Source of the DNA: Pseudomonas putida W15Oct28
GTDB taxonomy: Bacteria; Pseudomonadota; Gammaproteobacteria; Pseudomonadales; Pseudomonadaceae
Assembly (NCBI RefSeq): GCF_000708715.2
Contig: NZ_JENB01000043.1
Location: forward strand, 1 to 44,454
Direction of reading: 5' to 3'
Length of the DNA stretch: 44,454 nt
Shown: positions 23,677 to 32,330 of the stretch, in pieces
Layout: each line of letters opens with the position of its first letter
Position numbering within the stretch: position 1 is the stretch's first letter
Notes under the pieces: model-generated
Database searches by the model: none
What the model was told of the DNA's origin: nothing
Seen by the model: the letters and a program-made list of their open reading frames with translations, nothing else
Program-made: the position numbers and the translations under genes

Positions 23677-24906
23677 TTAGAAGTAATACCCGATGTTGAT
23701 GTTGGTCCGGTAATACCAGTCATTGCTGCCCACCGAGCTGGTGCTGGTCCAGCCCGTGCCATTTTCCGCCCCACCAAACGGGTTGGCGTTGCGCGCCCAG
23801 GTCAAGTCGACCCAGGCCATGATCGGCATGGCCAGGAACTGCGCGCCGACGGTGAACATCTGCGAATCGTCCCAGCCGTGCTCATCCTTCATCATCCGGC
23901 TGTAGTCGGTGTAGAGCTTTATCTTCTTCAACTGCCCAAGCTTGGGGGTGAACACGTCATAGCCAAGGTTGACTGCGGCGATGTTCGCCTTGGCGGCGAT
24001 CAGGTAAGCCGGGGTCAGGCCGTTGCCGCCCATCAGTACCGCGCTGTCACTGACGCCGGCCGGGTTTTTCGGGTTGTATTCATAGCGGATCGCCTGGCCC
24101 GTCAACGTCCAGGGGCCTTTGTTGAACAGCGCATGCACACCGCCTGCCCAATAGTCGCCATCGTCATGGGTGGTGGCGTTGTACAGTTCGGCAGCGGCCA
24201 GCGAAGCGCCCAGCTCGGTCTTCCAGCCGTCGCCTGTGAAGGTTCGGGCAACACGGGCGTTGACCTGGTTGCGCTTTTCGTTGTCCTGGCGCGACTGGGT
24301 GAAAGGTACGGCATTGTCGTCAAGGTCGGCGTAGCGCCCGACCTCCGGCGAGTAGCGCAGGCTTGAGGGCAGCATGCGTGGGAAGTAGCCCAGTTGCAGG
24401 TCCCACTGCGCATCCTTGTAGCTGTATTTCAGGCCCGTGCCGGCGCTGACGCCATAGCCCATGAAAAATGGAATGTGATAACTCCAGCCGAACTGCGGGT
24501 AAGGCTCCAGGCCGAACGGCTTGAACGGCGCGCCGAGTTGCAGGTTGGCTTGCGGGCTGAAGCGGTAGCCGATGTAACCGCGGTCGATGGAGCGCTTGCC
24601 GTCGTCCTGGAACCAGTAGCCGACATCGCTGAACAGCTGGCGGTGGCTGGCCTGCACATCGATGCGAAAGGTATCGAACAGCAAGCGGCCGTTGTTTTCC
24701 GTGGTGTCCCAGTGTTCGTCGCGGTAGTTGACGCGCAGGGCGCCGCCGATGTCCAGGCTGCTCTGGCCGTCGTCGCTGCGCCAGGCAACGTGCGGGAAGG
24801 GCTTTTTCGCGGTGGGTGGCTGGTCCGGGGCGGCGGGGCCGGGTTCGGAGGCGAAGCTGGTGCAACTGCCGAGAATCAGACCGAGGCTTATCAGATATCT
24901 GTTCAT
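23677..24906 (-). CDS. Outer-membrane porin-like beta-barrel protein
   Basis: 409 residues. Signal peptide MNRYLISLGLILGSCTSFAS with cleavage near FAS|EP; a Cys at position 15 makes a lipobox-like LGSC but the rest argues for a type I signal. The mature protein has alternating beta-strand pattern, aromatic-rich turns and ends in aromatic Phe (NIGYYF), the hallmark of outer-membrane barrels. Compatible with the OprO/OprP or phosphate-selective-porin fold, but I do not recognise a specific family member. It lies 194 bases downstream of the aromatic operon on the same strand, with a REP between, so it may supply outer-membrane entry for the same substrate. Confidence 0.7.
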   Translation of the reverse strand: MNRYLISLGLILGSCTSFASEPGPAAPDQPPTAKKPFPHVAWRSDDGQSSLDIGGALRVNYRDEHWDTTENNGRLLFDTFRIDVQASHRQLFSDVGYWFQDDGKRSIDRGYIGYRFSPQANLQLGAPFKPFGLEPYPQFGWSYHIPFFMGYGVSAGTGLKYSYKDAQWDLQLGYFPRMLPSSLRYSPEVGRYADLDDNAVPFTQSRQDNEKRNQVNARVARTFTGDGWKTELGASLAAAELYNATTHDDGDYWAGGVHALFNKGPWTLTGQAIRYEYNPKNPAGVSDSAVLMGGNGLTPAYLIAAKANIAAVNLGYDVFTPKLGQLKKIKLYTDYSRMMKDEHGWDDSQMFTVGAQFLAMPIMAWVDLTWARNANPFGGAENGTGWTSTSSVGSNDWYYRTNINIGYYF

Positions 24907-25042
24907 GCTGTGCCCTGCAAGGTTGGAGCAGTTTTCGCAGGCAGCAGCGGGCCCTCACCCTTTTGACAGGGTGTTTCGAGGGGATAGCTGGCTGAAGGCG
25001 AAAACTGCTGGCTGGTTTATTGTTCTAGTTTTTTTGGTGTGT

Positions 25043-25094
25043 CTGTGCTGGCCCGTTCGCGGGTAAATCGGATCGCCGCGAAAGGGCCAGCCCA
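25043..25094. repeat. Partial REP/inverted repeat after the reductase gene
   Basis: GTGCTGGCCCGTTCGCGGGT (from 25045) faces a degenerate GCCGCGAAAGGGCCAGC arm. It lies seven bases after the operon's last stop codon and likely acts as its terminator on the minus strand. Confidence 0.6.
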
Positions 25095-25100
25095 GTCAAC

Positions 25101-26060
25101 TCAGAGGTCGAGCACCAGGCGCCGGCTTTTGCAGCCCGACACGCAGACCATCATCGATTTGTTCGCCGCACGTTCGGCTTTGGTCAGTACGCCGTCGCGG
25201 TGGTCGATATCGCCGTCCAGCACCCGCGTTTCGCAAGAGCCGCATACACCCTCGCGGCAGCTGTACTCGATATCGCAGCCGGCTTCGAGCAGCACGTCCA
25301 GCAGGTTCAACCCAGGCTCGACGCTAACGGTCCTGCCCGACTTGCTCAGCTCGACGCTGTAGCTGTCCTGGGCATCTTGCGACGGTGCCACTTCGGCGGC
25401 GGTAAACCGCTCGATGTGCGCATGCGGGTACCCCAGGCGTTCGCAGGCCTGCTCGAAGGCATCCAGCATCGGCGTCGGCCCGCAGCAGTAGAAGTGCGTG
25501 TCCGCAGGGCGCCCGGCCAGGTAACTGGCCAGGTCCGGCAGGCCGCCTTTCTCGTCGTTGAAGTGGTACAGCACCTTTGCACCCAGCCCGGTGATCTCCT
25601 CCACCAGCGCCGCTTCGGCGCGCGAGCGGGCGCAGTAGACCAGTTCGGCCGAGCGTCCCAGCGCCAGCAACTGGCGGAACATGCAGTAGATCGGCGTGAT
25701 GCCGATGCCGCCGGCCACCAGTACGCTGTGGCTGGCGCGGGTGTCGAGGGCGAAGTTGTTGCGCGGTTGGGAAATCTGCAACTGCGTGCCCACCCGCAGT
25801 TGCTCGTGAACGTAGCGCGAGCCGCCGCGGCTGGCACGGTCACGCAGGATACCGACCACATAGCGGCCCTGGTCGCTCGGCGCGTTCAGCAGCGAGTAAC
25901 TGCGCACCAGGCCGTTGGGCAGGTGCAGGTCGATGTGCGAACCGGCCTCGAACGGCGTGAACACGGTATCGCCCCACGGGCGCAGCTCGACGCTGATGAT
26001 GCCTTCGGCTTCATGGCGCAGGGTATGCACCAACGCGCTGATGGTGGAGGAGTTGGACAT
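25101..26060 (-). CDS. PDR/VanB-type oxidoreductase (FMN and C-terminal 2Fe-2S)
   Basis: 319 residues, modular. An FMN domain with RSYSLLN (about residue 53-59), an NAD-binding domain with GGIGITPIYC, and a C-terminal plant-type ferredoxin with C-x4-C-x2-C (CREGVCGSC) and the fourth Cys about 30 residues later (MMVCVS). This is the phthalate dioxygenase reductase/VanB architecture that passes electrons from NAD(P)H to a Rieske oxygenase. The Rieske gene lies 14 bases upstream on the same strand, so it is surely the partner. Last gene of the 14-gene operon. Confidence 0.9.
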   Translation of the reverse strand: MSNSSTISALVHTLRHEAEGIISVELRPWGDTVFTPFEAGSHIDLHLPNGLVRSYSLLNAPSDQGRYVVGILRDRASRGGSRYVHEQLRVGTQLQISQPRNNFALDTRASHSVLVAGGIGITPIYCMFRQLLALGRSAELVYCARSRAEAALVEEITGLGAKVLYHFNDEKGGLPDLASYLAGRPADTHFYCCGPTPMLDAFEQACERLGYPHAHIERFTAAEVAPSQDAQDSYSVELSKSGRTVSVEPGLNLLDVLLEAGCDIEYSCREGVCGSCETRVLDGDIDHRDGVLTKAERAANKSMMVCVSGCKSRRLVLDL

Positions 26061-26074
26061 CGGTCACCTCATGC

Positions 26075-27109
26075 TCAGGCCAGTTGCCGGGTTTCGATCA
26101 GGGCCAGCTGTTCCTTGGCCTTGCCCTTCAGGTAACGGCGCAGGCGCACCACGCCAAGGTCGTGCTGGTAGAGGTTTTCGCGCTGGTTGGCGTCGAACTC
26201 CATGAACTCCAGCAACACCCGGTCCTGCTCCAGCACCGCCCAGTGGCGCGCCTCCAGGCGGTTCTTGTAGAGGAAGCGCCAGGTGTCGCGCTGCCAGCCG
26301 CTCAGCCGCCGCGTGCGCCAGTGGAATACTGCCGACAGGGCGCGGCTGCTAGGGGTGTAGCTGGCGACAATCGAGAAATTGCCGCCCGGGCCACCGGTCT
26401 TCGGGTAGGGGATTTCAAGGCGCAGCCAGTGGCAGCCGTTGTCGAGGAATTCGGTCCAGTCGAAGTTGACCCCGCGCTGGCCTTCCTTCTCGAAGAAGAA
26501 GCCCTGGTCGGTGTCGCGGGTGACGAATTTGGCGGTAGCCTCACCCTCGCTCATCGAATGCGACATCTTGTGCAGGTAGGTGCCGTGCATCGGGTCCATG
26601 ACGTTGTCGAGCACGTAGCGGTAGTCGCCTTTCCACTCGGTGTAGCAGAGGAAGCTGCTCCACTCGGGCGAGCTCAGCTGTTCGGGCAGTACCAGCTCTG
26701 GCGGTGTGTCCAGGTTCGGCTCGGTGGCGTTGAACAGGAAGATCGCGCCAGCGGCCTCGCGGGTATGGAACATCCGCGTCGGGCGGCTGCCTTCAAGCTT
26801 GCAGCCGGGGCTGCCGGGCACTTTGGTCACGGTGCCGTCACAGCGCACTTCGACGCCGTGGTACGGGCACTGCAGGCGGTCACCCAGTACCGGCCCCTGG
26901 GACAACGGCGCACCGCGGTGCGGGCAGTGGTCTTCGAGGGCATGGACGCTGCCGTCGTTGTCGCGCCACAGGGCGATCTTGTAGCCCAGGCGGCGAATCG
27001 AGACGGGTTTCTCGCCGAGCAGCTCCGACGGTAATACCGGGAACCAGAGGTCTTTCAGGCCGTTGGCCAGGTGGTTTTCAACAGGGTCGACGGTGATCTG
27101 CATGTTCAT
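26075..27109 (-). CDS. Rieske aromatic ring-hydroxylating/demethylating oxygenase subunit
   Basis: 344 residues. Rieske 2Fe-2S ligands are C62-P-H64 (CPHRGAPLSQG) and C81-x2-H84 (CPYHGV). The mononuclear iron site shows N169-x2-D172-x2-H175-x4-H180 (DNVMDPMHGTYLH). The length and the absence of a beta-subunit gene place it with VanA/phthalate-dioxygenase-type homo-oligomers, which use a PDR reductase as encoded next door. It either hydroxylates or O/N-dealkylates an aromatic or heteroaromatic ring; the substrate is not readable. Confidence 0.9.
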   Translation of the reverse strand: MNMQITVDPVENHLANGLKDLWFPVLPSELLGEKPVSIRRLGYKIALWRDNDGSVHALEDHCPHRGAPLSQGPVLGDRLQCPYHGVEVRCDGTVTKVPGSPGCKLEGSRPTRMFHTREAAGAIFLFNATEPNLDTPPELVLPEQLSSPEWSSFLCYTEWKGDYRYVLDNVMDPMHGTYLHKMSHSMSEGEATAKFVTRDTDQGFFFEKEGQRGVNFDWTEFLDNGCHWLRLEIPYPKTGGPGGNFSIVASYTPSSRALSAVFHWRTRRLSGWQRDTWRFLYKNRLEARHWAVLEQDRVLLEFMEFDANQRENLYQHDLGVVRLRRYLKGKAKEQLALIETRQLA

Positions 27110-27129
27110 CTTGTTCTACCTCCGGCGGG

Positions 27130-27357
27130 TCATTCGCCCAGCCGTGCCATCAGGGTTTTGAAAGTGTCTTCGGTCCATTCACCGCGGGTCAGCGGGCAGG
27201 GCGGACCGGCCAGGTTCAGGTGCGCAATCAATTCGCCCAGTTCGCTCACGCCGTTGCCGTAGGCGCGTTCGATCGAGTCGCCGAGCAGGTCTTCGAACGG
27301 CGTGTTGGGGCGTTTGCGGGCCTGATGCGGCTGCAGGTAAACCTCGGGTGTGCTCAT
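27130..27357 (-). CDS. Small recombinase-like helix-turn-helix protein
   Basis: 75 residues from ATG 27357. MSTPEVYLQPHQARKRPNTP, then a helical region ending WTEDTFKTLMARLGE. Matches the short proteins annotated as having a recombinase-like HTH domain, repeatedly found next to Rieske oxygenases. The helix layout (DSIERAYGNGVSELGELIAHLN) looks like a resolvase-type HTH, but no catalytic domain is attached. Gap of 10 bases to the VOC gene and 20 to the Rieske gene. It may be a structural accessory or a regulator; function unknown. Confidence 0.65.
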   Translation of the reverse strand: MSTPEVYLQPHQARKRPNTPFEDLLGDSIERAYGNGVSELGELIAHLNLAGPPCPLTRGEWTEDTFKTLMARLGE

Positions 27358-27367
27358 GGGATTGGCC

Positions 27368-28336
27368 TCAATTGTTCTTGGGTTTGTCGGTGAGGAACTT
27401 GCCTTGCGGTGCTTCGATATGCTGCTGGCGCCGGGTGTTGCCATCGATGCCACCGGCGATCGCCCATTCGGCGAACACGGTCGGGCCGGGTTCGAATTCG
27501 CGCGGCTGCCAGTCGCCGGTCAGTTGGTCTTCGTCGGCGTAGTACTCGACCAGTGCGCCTGCGGGGTTCTTGAAGTACCAGAAGAACGCCGACGACACCG
27601 GGTGCCGGCCCGGGCCGATTTCGGTGGCCCAGCCACAGCGGGAAATGTGCATGCCGCCACCAAACACTTCGTGCAGGTCACGCACGGTGAAGGCCACGTG
27701 GTTGAGCCCGGCACGTGGGGCCGGCAGCTGCAGCATGAACAGGTCGTGGTGGCCGCCTTCCTCGGCGGTGCGCAGGAAGGCGCCGCGGTTGGGGTAGCGG
27801 TCCGAGGCCTGGAAGCCGAAACGCTCGTGGTAGAACGCTTCGCAGGCATTCACATCCTTGACGAAGAACACCACGTGGCCCACTTCGATGGGCGTGGCAC
27901 GTTCGTAGACCGGCGCCGGCTTGTTGATCCGGCCCTTGGTCTCCCAGGTGTTGTGGCCGCTGCATTCGATGTCCAGCGGGCGTTTGCGGGTGACCTGCAG
28001 GCGGATCGCCAGGCCATTGGGGTCGGTGCAGCCGATGCGGCCGTTGCCTTCGACAAAACCCGGGTCGTTGGCGATGCGCTGGCTGTACAGTGCCAGGTCC
28101 GCCTGGCTTGCCACGCCCCAGACCACTTCGCGCACGGTCGAGCCGGGTTCGATGGCCGGCGGCAGGCCGGGTTTGTCGATGGCGGCCAGTATCACGCGGC
28201 AACCATTGAGGGTTTCGAAGATCACCTCGTCGGGCTGCTCGCTGACCTTGCTCAGCCCCCAGTCGGCGAAGAAGCGCGCGCAGGTGGCGAGGTCTTCCAC
28301 GCCATAGGTGACTTCGTCGATGCCCAGTACGCTCAT
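27368..28336 (-). CDS. VOC-family extradiol ring-cleavage dioxygenase
   Basis: 322 residues from ATG 28336 (GGAGG upstream); the ATGA overlaps the stop of the aldehyde dehydrogenase. Two VOC modules. The catalytic C-terminal module carries the 2-His-1-Glu iron ligands: H154 (EVGHVVFFV), H213 (LNHVAF) and E264 (GALVEYYAD). The N-terminal module lacks them, as in catechol 2,3-dioxygenase. Likely cleaves a catechol-like intermediate made by the Rieske enzyme. Ring-cleavage position and substrate are unknown. Confidence 0.82.
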   Translation of the reverse strand: MSVLGIDEVTYGVEDLATCARFFADWGLSKVSEQPDEVIFETLNGCRVILAAIDKPGLPPAIEPGSTVREVVWGVASQADLALYSQRIANDPGFVEGNGRIGCTDPNGLAIRLQVTRKRPLDIECSGHNTWETKGRINKPAPVYERATPIEVGHVVFFVKDVNACEAFYHERFGFQASDRYPNRGAFLRTAEEGGHHDLFMLQLPAPRAGLNHVAFTVRDLHEVFGGGMHISRCGWATEIGPGRHPVSSAFFWYFKNPAGALVEYYADEDQLTGDWQPREFEPGPTVFAEWAIAGGIDGNTRRQQHIEAPQGKFLTDKPKNN

Positions 28337-29823
28337 TGCCCTGCCTCCACGCCGGCCCACGCCAGCGGCTGTTGGTTCATGCCCCAGTAGAGGCTCTTCT
28401 GTTCCATGTACTGCAGAATGCCCAGGCGGCCTTTTTCGCGGCCAAGACCGCTGTCACGCCAGCCGCCGAACGGTGTCGAGATGGAAAACTGCTTGTAGGT
28501 GTTGATCCATACCGTGCCGGCCTGCAGCTTGCGGCCCAGGGCCCAGGCGCGTTTGTAGTCGCGGGTCCAGATGCCGGCGGCCAGTGCGTAGAGGCTGTCG
28601 TTGGCCTGGGCCAGCAGCTCGTCTTCGTTGTCGAATGGCATGGCCACCAGCACCGGGCCGAAGATTTCTTCCTGGCACACCTGCTGGTGGTTGCCCAGGC
28701 CTTCGAGGATGGTCGGCGGGTAGAAGTAGCCTTGGTCGAACAGCCCGCCGCGCGGGCGTTCACCGCCCAGGCGCAGGCGGCCACCTTCGGCCAGGCCCAG
28801 GGCCACGTAGCGTTCCACCGACTCACGGTGCGCAGCGCTGATCAGCGGGCCCATCTGCGTGCGTTCGTCGGCCGGGTCGCCCAGGCGCAGCTGCGCGGCA
28901 GCGGCGGTCAGGCGAGCCATGAACGGTTCGTACAGGGCACGGGCGACGAACAGCCGCGACCCTGCGATGCAGGCCTCGCCCGAGGAGCTGAAGATGCCGT
29001 ACAGCACACCGGCCACGGCGTGGTCGAGGTCGGCGTCTTCGAGGACGATGGTTGGCGACTTGCCGCCCAGCTCCAACGACACCGGCATCATCTTGTCGGC
29101 GGCAATATGGGCGATGTGCTTGCCGGTGCGGGTGCCGCCGGTGAACGAGACGCGCTTGACCAGCGGGTGGCGGGTCAAGGCGTCACCGAGCAGCGAGCCC
29201 TTGCCCGGCAGCACGCTGATCAGGCCCTTCGGCAGCCCGGCGTCTTCGCAGATGCGAGCTAGCTGCAGGGCCAGCAGCGGGGTGATTTCCGCTGGCTTGA
29301 TCACCACCGCGTTGCCGCCGGCCAGGGCCGGGGCAACCTTTTGCGCCTCGCTGGCGATCGGCGAGTTCCACGGCGTGATCGCTGCGACCACGCCCATGGG
29401 CTCGTACACGCTCATGCTGATGAAGTCGCCGCGTGACGGGGTGATGGTTTCTTCCAGGGTTTCGCAGGCGGCGGCGAAGAACTGGAAGGTGCCGGCCGCG
29501 CTGGCGACCAGGGCGCGGGTTTCGTTGATCGGTTTGCCGTTGTCCTGGCGCTGCAGTTGCGCCAGCTCTTCGGCGCGCTCGCGGATCAGTTCGGCGGTGC
29601 GGTACAGCACGGCGGCGCGTTCGTGCGGTTTGCGCTGGGCCCAGCCGCTGTGCAGGAAGGCGTGGTGCGCGCCCTGTACGGCGGCCTCGACATCCTCAAG
29701 GCTGGCGGCATTGAGCCAGGCGACCGGCTCGCCGGTGGCCGGGTAGCAGGTGGCGTAGCGTTCGCCGCCGCCCAGGCGCCAGGTGCCGGCGATGCAGATG
29801 GGCAAGGTCTGTTCCAGTGTCAT
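28333..29823 (-). CDS. NAD-dependent aldehyde dehydrogenase (semialdehyde type)
   Basis: 496 residues from ATG 29823 (AGGGGA upstream). Canonical signatures: TPWNSP, general base in LELGGKSP, nucleophile Cys in SSGEACIAG, FGGWRDSG at the end. Position between the AspDH-family and VOC genes, with ATGA coupling to the latter, suggests it oxidises the ring-cleavage semialdehyde, as 2-hydroxymuconate semialdehyde dehydrogenases do in meta pathways. Other aldehydes cannot be excluded. Confidence 0.87.
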   Translation of the reverse strand: MTLEQTLPICIAGTWRLGGGERYATCYPATGEPVAWLNAASLEDVEAAVQGAHHAFLHSGWAQRKPHERAAVLYRTAELIRERAEELAQLQRQDNGKPINETRALVASAAGTFQFFAAACETLEETITPSRGDFISMSVYEPMGVVAAITPWNSPIASEAQKVAPALAGGNAVVIKPAEITPLLALQLARICEDAGLPKGLISVLPGKGSLLGDALTRHPLVKRVSFTGGTRTGKHIAHIAADKMMPVSLELGGKSPTIVLEDADLDHAVAGVLYGIFSSSGEACIAGSRLFVARALYEPFMARLTAAAAQLRLGDPADERTQMGPLISAAHRESVERYVALGLAEGGRLRLGGERPRGGLFDQGYFYPPTILEGLGNHQQVCQEEIFGPVLVAMPFDNEDELLAQANDSLYALAAGIWTRDYKRAWALGRKLQAGTVWINTYKQFSISTPFGGWRDSGLGREKGRLGILQYMEQKSLYWGMNQQPLAWAGVEAGQ

Positions 29824-29833
29824 TGGCAGTCCC

Positions 29834-30637
29834 CTAGATGGAAATGGCATGGGCGTGGTTGCCAAGGGCGCGCACCACGCTGTAGACGGTCAGCGCCGAG
29901 GTCTTCGGGTTGGCTGCCAGCGGCTTGCCGCGCAGGCTCATCTCGAAGCGGCCGAAGGCGCCGCGGGCTTCGACCTGGTGCACGTTTTCTTCGCTGTGCG
30001 GGTCGGCGATCAGGGTCACGCGGGTGCGGTCCAGGCCGAGCCCTGCCAGCGACAGGGTGGCGGCGACGTTGGCGTTCTTGGGGTACAGCCGCGCCGCTTC
30101 ACGGGCGCTGCCGTCGAAGATCACCGTCGCTTCGCTGAGGCTGTCCAGCGTGCACACCTGCTCGGCCGGGGTGTTCTTCCAGGCCTGCGCCGGTTTGCGG
30201 CCGGTGTAGTTGACGGCGTCGAGCCCGCCAACCTTGGCGGCTGACAGGGCATCGATGCCGCCGATGGCACCTGGCAGCAGTTCGATGCGGGTATTGCCGC
30301 GTGCCGCCGCCGCTTCCAGGCGTTCGACCAGGCCGGGTTCGGACAGCGCGCCGACCGAGACGATCAGGCAGGCGATGCCGCGCTCCAGCGCCGGCAGCAC
30401 GTGCTCTTCGATGGCCTTGTGGCCGGCGCACTCGACCAGCAGGTCGGGGCGCGCATCGGTGGCCAGCGCAGTGAGCACCCGGGGCGGCTGGCGAAAGCTG
30501 GCCAGGCGCTGGCGCACCAGCGCTTCGGAGCCGGCCGAAGCGATCACCGCATCGACGCACAGCTGTGGGTCTTGCTCCAGCAATTCGAGCACGCCGACGC
30601 CAATGGCGCCGCAGCCGATCATGGTGATATGCAACAT
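29834..30637 (-). CDS. L-aspartate dehydrogenase-family protein (NadX/AspDH)
   Basis: 267 residues from ATG 30637; longer in-frame extension reads into the ThDP gene and is rejected. The NAD-binding motif GCGAIGVGVLELL is at 8-20. VGALSEPG and YPKNANVAATLSLAGLG are AspDH-family blocks; NANVAAT precedes the catalytic His/Asp region and is diagnostic. AspDH converts aspartate to iminosuccinate/oxaloacetate with NAD(P). In an aromatic operon it may instead act on an amino-acid-like product of ring cleavage. A P. aeruginosa homologue (PA3505, from memory) has been shown to be an L-aspartate dehydrogenase. Gaps 10 and 10 bases to its neighbours. Confidence 0.82.
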   Translation of the reverse strand: MLHITMIGCGAIGVGVLELLEQDPQLCVDAVIASAGSEALVRQRLASFRQPPRVLTALATDARPDLLVECAGHKAIEEHVLPALERGIACLIVSVGALSEPGLVERLEAAAARGNTRIELLPGAIGGIDALSAAKVGGLDAVNYTGRKPAQAWKNTPAEQVCTLDSLSEATVIFDGSAREAARLYPKNANVAATLSLAGLGLDRTRVTLIADPHSEENVHQVEARGAFGRFEMSLRGKPLAANPKTSALTVYSVVRALGNHAHAISI

Positions 30638-30647
30638 GGCGGGGTCC

Positions 30648-32330
30648 TCAGGCCGTAGCCTTCTGCGCCTTGGTTTCGCTGTTGGGCGGGCCGGCGAACT
30701 GGGTGGCGAAGCCACCGACGCTGAGCATGTCCACTTCCAGCAGGAACGGGCCTTGTGTGCCCAGGGCACCTTCGAGCACGTTGCCGAAATGGTTCAGGTC
30801 GCTGACCAGGCCATGGCGCAGGCCGAGCGATTCGGCGAGCTTGCTGTAGTCGGGCGTGTGCAGTTCGACGTAGGCATGGCGTGCGCCGTAGATGGCATCC
30901 TGGATGTTGCGGATCACGCCATAGCGCTGGTCGTTCATCAGCAGGATGACCACATTGGCCTTCTCCTGGACCAGCGTTGCCAGTTCACCCAGGTTGAGGA
31001 TGAAACCACCGTCGCCTGCCAGGGCGAACACCTTGCGCCCGGGTGCGGTTTCCGCCGCTGCTACCGCCGCGCCAATGCCCATCGCCAGGCCCTGGCCGAT
31101 GCCGCCACCGAGGGCGTGCACGCCGGACAGCGGGTGGTAGAGGTTGAGCAGGCGGTTGCCCCAGATGCTGTTGGACAGGGTCACGTCGCGCACCCAGGTG
31201 AAGTTGCGCCCGGTTTGCGCCTGCAACTGCTCGACCAGCGCCGAATACGGGCCAAGGTCGGCGACCAGTTGCTTGCGGGCCTGCTCGCGCACGGCCTTGA
31301 GTTCGGCCAGGAAGTTCGGATCGATGTTCAGGCGGCCCTGCAGGCGGTCGGCCAGGCCTTCCAGGGCCAGCGCGGCGTCGCCGCAGATGAACAGGTCACT
31401 GGGGTAGCTTCGGCCTTCGATGGCCGGGTTGACGTCGATGCGCAGGGTGGTGCGTGGCAGCTTCAAGGCATACTTGAAGGTCTCGTTGCTGCGCAGGCGC
31501 GAGCCCGCCACCACCAGCGCGTCGCAGGTCTGCATGAAGCCTTCGACCAGCTTGTTCTGCGAGAACGCGCCCAGGCAGCGCTCGTCATCCTCGTTGACCA
31601 CGCCACGGCCCTGGGTCGAGGTGATCACACCGACACCCATGTCCAGCAGGCGCTTGACCTGTGCGCCGGCATGCCGGGCGCCGCCGCCAAGCCATAGCAG
31701 AGGGCGGGTGGCGTTGGCCAGGCGCTCGGCCACCAGGTCGAGGGCTTCGGCGGCGGGGGCGGCGACCGGGATCGGCAGCGGTGACAGGTCGGTCGGCATG
31801 GGAATGAAGGCCGACTGGATGTCGATCGGGATTTCCACGCTGACCGGGCCGGTGGGGGCGGTCAGCGCGGTCTGCACGGCCAGCTTCAGGGTACTGAGCG
31901 CGGTCTCCACGCTGCGTACGCGGAAGGCTGCCTTGGACACCGCCTTGAGCATGGTCAGTTGGTCGCGCGCTTCGTGGATGTAGGCCAGTTCCTGGTCCAG
32001 GTACGGGGTTTCGATCTGCCCGGTGATGTGCAGCAGCGGCGTGCCGGCGGTGAGTGCTTCGACCATCGCCCCGGCAGCGTTGCCGGCGGCGGTGCCGGTG
32101 GAGGTCAGGCATACGCCCAGGCCACCCATGCTGCGGGCATAGGCATCGGCCATGTTGGTTGCCCCGGCTTCACCGCGGGCCATGACGAAGCGGATGTTGC
32201 CGCGTACGGCGAAGGCATCGAGGATCGGCATGTTGTGGATCGAGATCACCCCGAACGCCGCCTTGACGTCGCATTGCTCAAGGAACGCGGTGATGACGGC
32301 ACCGACGGTGACAGTGTTTTCGTTACGCAT
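30648..32330 (-). CDS. ThDP-dependent decarboxylase/lyase (acetolactate synthase-like)
   Basis: 560 residues from ATG 32330, overlapping the end of the SDR gene by eight bases. Three domains: the N-terminal Pyr domain with Glu54 in ARGEAGATNMADAYAR that activates the ThDP aminopyrimidine, a middle domain, and a C-terminal PP domain with GDGGFILNLGELATL...MND, the GDG-x(25-30)-N magnesium-ThDP motif. Resembles acetolactate synthase and benzoylformate/oxalyl-CoA-type decarboxylases, with no FAD-specific region evident. Probably decarboxylates or cleaves a 2-oxo acid produced in the pathway. A decarboxylase gene adjoins AspDH in the recalled PAO1 cluster. Confidence 0.87.
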   Translation of the reverse strand: MRNENTVTVGAVITAFLEQCDVKAAFGVISIHNMPILDAFAVRGNIRFVMARGEAGATNMADAYARSMGGLGVCLTSTGTAAGNAAGAMVEALTAGTPLLHITGQIETPYLDQELAYIHEARDQLTMLKAVSKAAFRVRSVETALSTLKLAVQTALTAPTGPVSVEIPIDIQSAFIPMPTDLSPLPIPVAAPAAEALDLVAERLANATRPLLWLGGGARHAGAQVKRLLDMGVGVITSTQGRGVVNEDDERCLGAFSQNKLVEGFMQTCDALVVAGSRLRSNETFKYALKLPRTTLRIDVNPAIEGRSYPSDLFICGDAALALEGLADRLQGRLNIDPNFLAELKAVREQARKQLVADLGPYSALVEQLQAQTGRNFTWVRDVTLSNSIWGNRLLNLYHPLSGVHALGGGIGQGLAMGIGAAVAAAETAPGRKVFALAGDGGFILNLGELATLVQEKANVVILLMNDQRYGVIRNIQDAIYGARHAYVELHTPDYSKLAESLGLRHGLVSDLNHFGNVLEGALGTQGPFLLEVDMLSVGGFATQFAGPPNSETKAQKATA

